Assembly: GCA_026261815.1 (NCBI GenBank) | Contig: JAMPIT010000434.1 | Location: forward strand, 11,839,001-11,903,000 | Length of the DNA: 64,000 bases | Source: Monarcha castaneiventris obscurior | Lineage: Eukaryota > Chordata > Aves > Passeriformes > Monarchidae | Direction of reading: 5' to 3' | Shown here: piece after piece, positions 29,101 to 41,100 of the stretch | Layout: each line of letters begins with the position of its first letter | Numbering within the stretch: the first letter of the stretch is position 1 | The notes under the pieces: model-generated | What the model saw: the letters and a program-made list of their open reading frames with translations, nothing else | The model's database searches: none | What the model was told of the DNA's origin: nothing | Made by a program: the position numbers and the translations under genes

Positions 29101-32100
29101 GGATTCTTGGGAGCTTTAAAGCCGAGCCTGCTGCCTGAGGCTCATCCATCATTATCCAGGAGAGGTTTCAGACGGATACGGGAGCTGGGGAGATTTTATC
29201 TGCAGATCCTGCTGGTGTTGGTCCCTTTTCCCACGGGAGTATGGGGTGGGGAGGGGCAATTCCACATGGATCCTCAGTGGCTGCATCTCCCCACTTTTCC
29301 TTCCCCCACTTATCCCTGAATTTGATGTTTCCAAAGGGATTTATGGCTTATAAAAATGATAAACTGGATCTGGGCTCATCCCAAATACTGGGAACACTGG
29401 TTTGGAGGATGCCACCAGCCAGGGGAGCTTGGATTGACTCCCAGCAGGATCCAGAGGTGCCTCAGAGCAAGGAAAACCTCTCAGCCTTGATAATCCATGA
29501 TTATCCAGGAACGGTTTCAGACAGATACTGGAGCTGGGGAGATTTTATCTGCAGATCCCGCTGGTCTTGGTCCCTTTTCCCACGGGAGTATGGGGTGGGG
29601 AGGGGCAATTCCACATGGATCCTCAGTGGCTGCATCTCCCCACTTTTCCTTCCCCCACTTATCCCTGAATTTGATGTTTCCAAAGGGATTTATGGCTTAT
29701 AAAAATGATAAACTGGATCTGGGCTCATCCCAAATACTGGGAACACTGGTTTGGAGGATGCCACCACTCAGGGGAGCTTGGATCGGCTCCCAGCAGGATC
29801 CAGAGGTGCCTCTGAGCAAGGAAAACCTCTCAGGCAGGGAAGGAGCCTCATCCTGCAGGGAATGCGCTCAGGGAAGTTCCTATCAGTGGTTTGAAGCCAA
29901 CACTCAATTTTTCCAAAGGCCTGGAGGCAAATTCTGTCACCTGGAGGAGCTGGGTTGGATTTTGGGGCTTTCCCGAGCACCAGGGCAGGATCCCAACCAT
30001 CCCAGGTTCCCTCAGATGCCTTTCAAAGTCCGAAAGGGAAGAAACCAAAAGTTTATCTTTCAAATCCTGTTTGGTGTCACCCAGATGTGGCCCTGGGGGC
30101 AGAGGGTCCGTGTCCCGCGGGCGAAGGAGCAGTCGGAAGTTGGGAATGTCCTACCTTGGCCTTGGCGCGGAAGAAGGGGTAGCTGACGTTGCACACCCTC
30201 CGTGTGGGGTGTCTGTCGTCGCTGGCGCAGTCGATGTTGACGTCCGTGTCGTCCTGAAACGGGACACGGAGTGTCCGGAACACTGGGAATGAGCCCCGGG
30301 AGCCGGCTCCTCGGGAAACGGGAAACACCCGAGGGGCTCAACGTGGGCCTTGGCTTTGGGGAGACAACCAACCAATGGCCGACCAGTGACCAACCGACCG
30401 ATGGCCGACCAGTGACCAACGGACCGATGGCCAACCAGTGACCAACCACTGACCAGCCAAACCAACCAACACCCAATAAACCAATGACCAACCAGTGACC
30501 AACCAACCGATGGCCAACCACTGACCAACCAATGACCAGCCAAACCAACCAACAACCAACACCCAATAAACCAATGGCCAACCAGTGACCAACCAACCGA
30601 TGGCCAACCAACCAATGGCCAACCAATGGCCAACCAATGGCCAACCAACCAATGGCCAACCAATGACCAACCAAACCGACCAACAGCCAACAACCAATAA
30701 ACCAATGACCAACCAATGACCAACCAACCAATGGCCAACCAACCAATGGCCAACCTATGAACAACGAACCAATGACCAACCAAGGATCAACCAGTGACCA
30801 ACCAACCAACCGATGGCCAACCAACAACCAAAACCCAAGCAATGGACCACCCAACCAATCAGCCTGCTCGCTGCAGCTGGGAATCCTTGCCATGCATTCA
30901 CTGATGCTCCTGGAAAGGGGCATCTCTACCAAGCGATTTCCAGCTTCCTGGTTTAAATCCTCCTTCTGAATCTAACTACAGCAGAGAATGAATTTAACTG
31001 CAGTGAGTGAATGAACCTAATTATTCCTGGCATTCCTGATTTTTCTGCGATGAGAAGTCTTTGGGAAGCACTGAGGGATAACATGAGCTGTCATCCTGCA
31101 AGGCCACCAGCTAAGCCGGAACTCCCTCACCTCAGCACCTACACTCTCGCTGCTGGAAAACTTTCCATCTCTCCAGCCAGGCTGGAGAAGCTCCTGCCCA
31201 TTGCAGAGCCCTGGTGGGATGGGATGGGATGGGATGGGATGGGATGGGATGGGATGGGATGGGATGGGATGGGATACCAACCCTACTCTGCCTGCTCCAC
31301 AACCCTACCAGAGGTTGTATCCTGGTTGTAAGTGGGCGTCCACCTCACCATGAGGGGATGAGCTATTCCAGCTTTTATCCCTGGGTCAGACCCCACAAGA
31401 CTCTCAGCTTGCACCACTGCCACCGGAAAAGTCCTACCCAGGAGCTGGAATATCCCAGCACCAGCCTGGAGCTTCTCCCACTCATCTGCTGAAATTAAGG
31501 ACTTTTTGGGGCCTCCGCAACTTTTTATGTGTATGGCACAGAAATCCATCCCCTCTGGGTGTTCCTTTATAAGGAGCAGCAGCCAGGAGCCCGTTATCCG
31601 TGACTCTTCCACGACCAGCTGCAAATATTCCCTACAACCACTGCTGCCCGGTGCTTTCTGTTCCCCACCATCCCAGGGATTTTCCCTGCTCCCCTCACTT
31701 CATTTGGAATAATCTCAAAAAAATGCACTTTTCGTATTTTGTGGGCAACAAGCCCCACAATTTTCCCTTGGCACAGCTCGGAGAAAAACAAAGGAGATGG
31801 GATCTGCGGGCGGGGATGAAGTCATGGAGGGGTGAGGGAAGGCTCAGCAGCATCAGCACATTCCCAAACCTCGCTGGGAATAGGGAGGAGTTGCTCCAAG
31901 ATCGAGTGAGTGTGGGGGTGTAATTTTTGGGAGCAGATGGGACACTCTGGGATCATCCAGGGAAAGCCATGGAGAGGTGGCATCGCCCGGCTCGGTGCTG
32001 AGCCATGGCCACATTCCCATGATCAGCCCCTACTTCCAGGAGTTATTTCTCAGCTGCAAAAACTAATTCCTGACAGGAACTTGGCCACGTAGAGGGAGTA

Positions 32101-35100
32101 TTTTTAAACAAGTGGAGGAGAAAAATAGAGGGGAAATAATTTCCTCTGGGCTTGACCTTCGCTCAGGCTCTTAAAATTCAAACGTTTTTGTATTTCCAAA
32201 ATAAAGAGCTGGAAGTGCTTAGAAACTGGGCCCATAAACAGCTCTGATTTATGAGGGATGGAGCCAGATTTGGGCTCTGCTTTAGGCTGCAGCTTTCTCA
32301 TCAGGCCGGGATTAGCAGCGCCTCTGGAAAGGCCTGGATCTGCCCCGGGAGCCTCACCTTGGGGATCAGGCTGGCAAACTGGAGGTTCCTGGAGAAGGAG
32401 ATGTTGAGGACGGTGCTGTAGGCGTTCTCCCCGCGGTTTTCCAGCGTCGCTTCCACGGCCACCCTTCTCCTGCTGCTCTCGATGACGAAGACAGAGGCAT
32501 CGAAGGAGAGGCTGAAGGCCGAGCAGTCCCCCCTCCGCAGCGCCCTCCGGCAGAATTCCCTGCAAGAAGGGGCATTCCCGGGATTTTACGTCCATGGGTA
32601 GTGCATGGAAATCCCTGCTCTCCCTCTGTCCTGCTGTGCTGAAGGAGGAATTACGAATTCCTCCCATTGTCCATAATTTTGGGATTTTGGCCAATGGTGT
32701 GAAGCTTTCTCGAACGTTATTGGGAATGCTTGGGACAGCTGGGATGGGGGGATAGAACAGATCCCATGCCATTAGCAAAGGCGGCTCCAAGCCCCATCCA
32801 GCCTGGCCTTGGACATTCCAGGGATCCAGGGGCAGCCACAGCTTCTCTGGGAATTCCAGCTCAGGCCCTCCCAGGGAACAATTCCTTCCCAAGATCCCAT
32901 CCATCCCTGCCCTCTGGTAGTGGGAAGCCATTCCTTGTGCCCCGTCCCTCCATCCCTTGCCCCCAGTCCCTCTCCAGCTCTCCCGGAGCCCCTGTAGGCC
33001 CTGGAAGGGGCTTTGAGCTCTCCCTGGAGCCTTCCCTTCTCCAGGTGAACACCCCCAGCTCTCCCAGCCTGGCTCCAGAGGGGCTCCAGCCCTCAGAACA
33101 GCTCCAGGGCCTCCTCTGGATTCAGGGATAACCTTTAATAGCTCCTTAACCACGGAGCTGCAGTGTGGAATTATTTCCATGAGTCAAGGCCGTAATTGCC
33201 AGGTGGGTAATGCCAGCCTTGCAGTTATTCCCTGTTATTTCCTGATTTGTATCCCTAGAACTCATCACCATGGCACCAAATATTGGTTGGTTTCTGGATT
33301 CCCTGAAAAACCACAGATTCATTCCAGACAGGGAGCAGGAAGAGGCTCAGAATGCCACAGAGCACCTCACATGGAGGGCTTGGATGAACCTTGTGGTGAT
33401 GATGGATGAAGGACTGGTGATGACAGAATTTATGGAGCACGGATTGGGGCTGGATTTTGGAGCCTCCCCCAGCTGGTGACACTCTTGGAGGATCCTCTGG
33501 GTCACCCACTCACATGGCACTGGGAATGTCGCTCCTGGCATCCAGCACCAGATCAGGGACGCAGTGCTCATCCTCATTGCAGCCATTCCAGAAGGGGACC
33601 TGAGGGGACAACGAGAGCAGCTCGGTGACGATTCATTCCCGCAGAGGTAAATCTGCCCTGGGAGGTGGCACCAGGGAGGTGGAACTTTGGGAGGTAGAAC
33701 CGGGGAGGTGGCACTTTGGGAGGTGACACCGGGAAGGTGACAGTTAGGGAGGTGGCACTTTGGGAAGTGACACTTTGGGAGGTGGCACTTCTGGAGGTGA
33801 CATTTTGGGAGGTGGCACTTTGGGAGGTGGAACTTTGGGAGGTGGCATTTTGGGAGGTGGCACTTCTGGAGGTGGCACTTCTGGAGGTGACATTTTGGGA
33901 GGTGGCATTTTGGGAGGTGGCGCTTTGGGAGGTGGCATTTTGGGAGGTGGCACTTTGGGAGGTGGCACTTCTGGAGGTGACGCTTTGGGAGGTGGCACTT
34001 CTGGAGGTGACATTTTGGGAGGTGGCACTTTGGGAGGTAGAACCAGGGAGGTGGAACTTTGGGAGGTGGCACTTCTGGAGGTGACGCTTTGGGAGGTGGC
34101 ACTTGGGAGGTGACGCTTTGGGAGGTCACCCTGTGCAAGATGGCACCTGGGAGCTGGCATTTTGGTGGTGACACTCTGGGAGGTGGCACTTTGGGAGGCG
34201 GCAGCTGCTACCTACAGAGACCCTGAGCGAGGTGGGCCACCCATCATCCAGCATCGGGCCGTGCTCGGGATGCTCCAGCTCGTAGTCGATGGAGAACGTC
34301 ACCGGCTTCACGTAGTCGGCTGTGTCCTGTGGCACATGGAAGACGTCGGAGAGGAGCCCGGGGTGGGCAGTGCCTCGGGGTGTCCCCCAAAGGTCACAGA
34401 TCTGTCCTGCAGCCCCAGCCCGGGCCGGGATGTAAGGAAAAAACAGATCCCATGCTCCAGGGTTGCTCCGAGCCCTGCCCAGCCTGGCTTTGGACACTTC
34501 CAGGGATCCATAGCTTCTCTGGGAATTCCTGTGCCAGGGCCTCAGCGCACTCCCAGCCAGGAATTCCTTCCCAATATCCCATCCCTCCCTGCCCTCCGGA
34601 AGCCCCTAGGAGCTCTTCCTTTGCCTTGCAGAGGGATGCTTTGAAGGGAGATGTTTTTAGGGCTAAATCACCAGCTCCAGCTCCAGCCTCAAATTTCCCA
34701 AAAGTTCACGGCAGTTCAGGCTGGGGCTTGGGGCTGGGCCAGTCTGGCAGCTCGGGCCTGCCTGGCCTGCACGAGCTTCTCCTCATTCCCTGGGAATGTT
34801 TGGGTTTGGCCAGCTTCGTGCATCAGCTGTTCCCTGCGAGCGAGGGATTCACTGGCTCTGCACCCAAGGCTGGGGCCTTGCTGCCTTGGAGGGGACACAG
34901 GGGGACACCACCGGGGACCGGCACAGGGACACTCGATTCCCCATGGGAAAAATGGGCATTCCCGATTTTGGAGCAGGAAAAGTGGCCTGAGCCCGGGATC
35001 GGGAGTGCACGCCCGCCCCGAGGACACGGCCCATGGAATGGAGCACGTGGGAGCTGGGCCTGCGATGAAGTCACTGCCTGGGGACCCAGCGGCTGCCGCG

Positions 35101-38100
35101 TGCTGGCAGCTCCGGCCCCGACCACACCAAAGCGGCGGGAAGGGATCCAGCGGGAAGGGATCCAGCGGGATGAAGCTCATTCCCACCCCAGGAAGCCACC
35201 GAGGGATGCGCCTCAGAGGACGTGCCAGCCTCCCGCTGCCCCGCGCTCACCAGGACGTGGAAGGGCAGGGTGTGGCAGAGCTCGTGCCCGGCCGGCAGCT
35301 CCAGGGCCCTCTGCGCCGGCCTGTCCCCGCCGTCGTCCAGGTGTGCCCGGGGCGAGTAGCGGCGCTCGTCGATGGTCGTGTTGTACCTGAGCCCTGCGAG
35401 GACAGGCCCGGCTCAGGCCTTGGGGCCACAACAGCCCAGTCCCAGGGCAAGGAGTGGCCCCGGTGCCCACTCCCCGCTGAGGGAAATCCAGGGAAGTCAG
35501 GGGATAGCCTGCTGCTGACAGCCGGTTCTGGGAAAAGCTTCCCCTCTCCAAAGGAGGAGCTTAAGAAATGAATGATTTCAAGACCCTGTGGAAAATCTGT
35601 GCAGGGATGGAATTTTTTGCCTCTCATTTGTTCACATGCTGGTCTGGAGGTGTCAGAGCACACCTGGATGATTTATGGAGATCCTTTGCTTCCTGCACTG
35701 CTGCTGGAAAGAAACTGGAGATTCCCAACCCAGCACCAAGCAGGGATTTCAGAGAACCACAGAATCCCAGAGTGGTTTGGGTTGGAAACACCTTAAATCC
35801 CATCTCATTCCAGCCCCTGCCATGGGCAGGGACACCTTTCCCTATCCCAGGGTGCTCCAAGCCCCGTCCAACCTGGCCTTGGACACTTCCAGGGATCCAT
35901 GGGAATTCCAGGCCAGCCCCTCCCCACCCTCCCAGCCAGGAATTCCTTCCCAATATCCATCTAAATCCCCCCTTTCCCACTGGGAAGCCATTCCCTGTGT
36001 CCTGTCCCTCCATGCCTTGTCCCCAGTCCCTCTCCAGCTCTCTTGGAGCCCTTTTAGGCCCTGGAAGGGGCTCTGAGCTCTCCCTGGAGCTTCTCTTATC
36101 CTGGCTGGACACTGTCAGCCCTCCCAGCCTGGCTCCAGAGCCAAGGGGCTCATCCAGGGGGTGACCCTTCCAAGTGGAAAGAAAGGTAAAATCAAATAAA
36201 TAAGGAAATCCCACTCAGTTTTTATCCCACAGGGACAGCAGGAGGGAGGAAAACACTGGATTTGACAACACAAAACAAAACTCCTGCTCTGGGGGATGGG
36301 AATTTTCCCTTTGGCTTTGGATCCCAATTTTCCTTTGCCGGTGTTTGCTGCCGGATTGCAGGGGCTGAGCCGCTATCGCTTCCCTGCTCCGCTGAGTCCC
36401 GGGAATCTGCCGGGTGGACTCAGGGTCGCGGCACCATCCAAGGGTTTAATAGGAGAGCCAGCCAGCTCCACAGATTCCCGGGGATATTAGGGAAACATGC
36501 ACATCTGGCCGGCAGATGTGTCCCGCTGCTGCAGCGGGAGGGACGGATGAGCCCTGCGGAACGCGGGCCGGGCACGTCCTCTCCTGTCCTGCTGGGGTGA
36601 CATTCCCATCACACAGAACACGGGAAGGGAAATCCTGGGAGAGCTCAGCTCAGGGAACAGGTGAGGGATGAGGTGGGATTGATCCCGAGGGTGTTTCTTT
36701 TGGCACAACCACCACCAGAGCCCAGAGACTCGGCTGGGATAGGGACGAACGTGGGTGACACCAAAGGGATGTGGCAGAGGGACACGTGCGCTCCCCGGAG
36801 CTCCTGGATGGTCTCCATCCCAAAAGCTGGGTGTTTCCATGGGGCTGGAGAGCAGAGCAGGGCAGGAATGGGGATTCTGTCCTTACCCACAGTGGCAGTC
36901 TGGAAGTGGGCGGAGAGGAAGAGGGCGGTGAAGCAGACGAAGGCCCTCATGCACGTGGCCTCCTTCCCGTTGCGCTTGCAGTCCTTGGTGAAGATGTTGA
37001 TCTTGGAGGGCTCGAAGCGGAGGCTGGCGTTGATCTGGACCACGCTGCGGGACCTGCGGGGTGGGGAGAGGGCATGGGATGGGATCCGGCATGGGATGGG
37101 ACATCCTGGGAATCTCCCACAGCTCCAGGTTTGCCCTTTTCCTTCTTTTTCCCTCCTTTTCTCAGGAGGTTGAGGAAGACCGAAGGCCCTCTCCAAGCAG
37201 AGCCCAGGGTGATCCATCTTGGCTGGGCACAGCCACCCTCCATCCCAACGGCTTCAAGGGACTCTCCAAGCATTAATTAATATTGGAAAATATTGCTCTA
37301 ATTCAATCAGACCAGAGGGATCCTGGGCAAATCCCCACAAATCAGTTTGGAACTTCTGGAGAACTAGGGATGAAACTCAGTGGAAAACCAGCTCTGACAT
37401 CTTTTTTGGGGCCTAAGGGCATTGAGATCCCACAGCCCCGTTGGACAGGGGTGGTTATTTGGGAAAGATGGATCAGATTGTTGGGAGGTCAGAATTTCTG
37501 GAAAGATGAATTGGACTGCTGGAGATGAGCTTCCCCTGGAAAAACATGGGCATGATTTGGGCAGTGGAAATCGGGAGAGGGCACAAAGGATCCCTGGCTC
37601 ACCACAGCACCACGGCGTTCCCCAGGGAGCCCACGGCCAAGTCCACGAGTCCATCCTCGTTCAGATCCAGCTGCCCGTGGATGCTGCATCCAAAATACAT
37701 CAGGCCTGGAGCGAGGTCGGCGGCCGCGATCCTCTGGAAAGGAACGGGAACAATCCAGGCTGGATTCCAGCAGGAGCATCCCTGCCTGCCAAGGGTTTGC
37801 CCGGCTGACTCCACCTCACCACTGAAAATTCCCCATTCCCAGTGGTTGTACTAAACGTGATCTTCCAGGGAATGAGAGCAGTTTCCCTTTGGAGACACCA
37901 TCCAAGATTTCTACTGGATTTACCGTGTGTGTTTAATATTTATCCAAAGTGCAATAAATAAATAAATAAATATTATTTATTTATAATTCATTAGTAAGTC
38001 TATAGCAATCCCTTGGAATGCTAAACATTGCCTCTAATTCCAAGCCTTTTTCCTGCTATTCCCTGGAATAATTTGAGCTGGAAAAGCCATCCAAGGTTGT

Positions 38101-41100
38101 TGAGTCCAACCATCCCCTGGTGCCGCCAAGGCCACCACCAATGTCCCCAAGTGCCACATCCACACATCTTAAATCCCAGCAGGGACGGGGACTCCACCAC
38201 TGCTGCTCCAACGCTTGAATTCCAACATTTTCTCTTGGATGTCTCGAAAGAGGGAATATCTGGCCGAAATAATTAACAATTAAATCCTGGGTGTGGATTT
38301 GTCCTGCTCCATCCCTCCTTAAAATAGGGACAAATTACATTTATTCCCACAAAGGATGAGGAGAACTGAACACAGGGCAGCCCCACCTGCTTGTACTTCT
38401 TCAGGATGGTCTCCTGGAATCCAAGGAAAATGTAAATGGCTCCTTGGTGCTCGTCTTCCAGAGGGGCCCCAACCACCAGGTCGTTGTAGGAGTCCTGGTT
38501 GAGGTCGGGAACAGCGGCGATGCAGGAGCCGAAACGGGAATTCTGGTAACTCTGGAGATCCGTGAGGGCTCCACTGGGAACAAAGAGGTTCTGCCAGGGG
38601 AAAGGGAAAAGGAAGGAAAATGATTCCCAAAGCATCAGCAGCAAGACTGGAAAGAGGAGAAACTCTCGAGCAAACACACAGTGATGTGGGAAGGGTTCTC
38701 CAAGGAAGGGGGTGGGAGCACTCCTGGGAATCTGGGATTTTGGAGCGCATCCCTGGGGAGGGATGAGCCCCTGAGCCCCCAGCCAGCCCCATGCCTGCTT
38801 TGCACCCTATGGAAATAATTCCACAAATAATAAACAATCCTGCTTTAGGTACAGGATTCCATGCTCCAGGCAGGCTCTGCATCCTTGGATGTAGAGCACG
38901 ACCTTCCCATGTGCCCCTGGATCCCGATGGATTTGGCTCAGGAGCTGCACTTTGGGCCAGATTTGGGGCTGGCCCATCAGGAAAGCTGGGACAGGACAAA
39001 GGACAGGGCCCATTCCCATGGTGGAGGGAGGGAGGGCACTTGCTGTCCTCAGAGCCCCAGGAATGGCCCACCCTCCCAGGGAGCAATTCCTTCCCAAGAT
39101 CCCATCCATCCCTGCCCTCTGGCAGTGGGGAGCCATTCCCTGTGTCCTGTCCCTCCATCCCTTGTCCCAAGCCCAGCTCTCCCGGAGCCCCTTCAGGCGC
39201 TGGAAGGGGCTCTGAGCTCCCCCTGGAGGGAGCGATTTGGAGGAGGCCGCGTGGCCGGAGATGGTTTCTCCAGAGGCACATCCACGTTCCCATTCGGCCA
39301 AGATCCCACTGGGTGCCTCCCTGGGAGCTGGACGTGCCCGACCCTGCAAGGGGCCGCAGCGGCCACGGCAGCCCCCGGAGGTTCCCGTGCCATTCCCGGG
39401 AATCACTCACCCCCTGCAGGGCGTACACGTAGACCCTGCCCCTCTCCCTGCCCTCGCTGAAGAACATGGGCGCTCCCACCAGCAGCACGTCGGTGACGCC
39501 GTCGCCATTCACGTCCAGGGAATTGATCTCGCTGCCGTAGTAGGAGCCGATCTGCAGGAGACGGGACAGGATTGGAATGATGCCATCGTCCCCTGGGATC
39601 CATAGGGATATTCCAAGCCCTCTCCCCGCTACAGCCACGCTGTGGATGCAGCGACCACCGGGACATCCCATGGCCGAGTGGTGCTGCCGAGCCGTTCCAA
39701 CTTCGGAAAAATCGAGGGGGAGGGTTGATTTTTGCATGGGGGGAAAGCAGTGCAGCATTCCCGGCCGGAATTACCTGCTCGCCCTTGAGGGCCTGGTGGA
39801 TGGTGAGGTTCCTGTTGCTGTGCATGTTGAACAGGATGACTTTGCCGGTGTGGTTGAACCGCGGCGCTCCCGCCACGTAAATCCGCTCGTGCTTGGTGGA
39901 GATGACGGAGGAGACGGTGTAACCTGGAAAGGGATGGACGCGGAGTGAGAATTCCCTGCCTGCTCCCAGGATCTGCTTTCCATTAGCCGCTGGCTGCTGA
40001 GACAGCTCTGGCCGCTTCCCAGAGAGGGAAGCTAAAATTCCCGGATTTTTCCTAAGATGCAGTCACCCAGATGGACCCCAGTGCCTCTGAGCCGCTGCTC
40101 CGGTGCTGCCACAGCCGGAGCTGTGCCGGGAGTTTTGGCAGTGCCGGATTTGCACTTCCCCTGAAAATCCTTCTTTAATCGAAGGTGAATCCAATTCCTG
40201 CAATTCCTGGGCTTCGGAGTGTTTTATTTCATGGCTCACATCAAGTCAGACAAACACTCGTGAGGTGCTGAGAGCTGACAAGTTGCAGCTCCTGCTGCTC
40301 CGCTCCTCCAGGAATGCCGGGCAGGAAAAGCTTTGCTGGCACTTGATGTCAACATTCCCAGTCCAGTAGAAGCCATGAATCCATCAAAACCATTCCTCCT
40401 CATGGGAATAACCCTGCCTAAGCCAATGACCCTGAGCAATCCCTCTTTCCTACTGGGATCACTCCCTGGGCCGCAGCACTTTCATGGTTGCAGGTGGGAT
40501 TTTGTAGGAATATAAAGCTGGGGCTTCCAAATCCCGGTTTTCAACCCCAGGTCTGGGATCCTGAACCTTCAGGCTCAGGTTTAAATTCCACTTAAATTCT
40601 TCGAAGTGGGACAGGATGCCCAGAGAAGCTGTGGCTGCTCCATCCCTGGAATGTTCCAGGCCAGGCTGGATGGGGCTTGGAGAAACCTGGGATAGGGGAA
40701 GGTGGAATGGGATGAGCTTTAAGGTCCCTCCCAACACAAACCATTCCAGGATTCTGGGATTCTGTGAAACTCAAAGTTTGGCCAACCATGAAACTGAATC
40801 TCATTCCCTGGAAGCGCATCCAGTTAAATGTTGAGTTTCTCCAGGGATTTTCAGACCCTTTTCCCTGCTCACCAGCGTCCCTCTTTCCCTAAAAATTCCC
40901 CCGTGGAGGGATATTCCTAAACCCAGCACCAGCCCTGAGCCCCCCAGGCCGCTCCTCAGCGGGACACACCAGCATTCCTTAATATCCCTGGATTTCTCAC
41001 TCCAGGCAGTGGGAAAGAGAGCCCGGCTGAGCTCCCACACGGATTCCCATGGGACACCCACAGCCATCCCTGCTCCGGGGACTCCCAGCCTGGGGGACAC

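Noticed and set aside
33716..34189. Repeat protein genes (GGGTLGG or PPPKVPP types)
   Set aside because: Frame-neutral 15-bp minisatellite inside ITGA11 intron 18.
33655..34205. CRISPR array (also considered for the other regular arrays)
   Set aside because: Units are directly adjacent with no unique spacers, and the host is a vertebrate.
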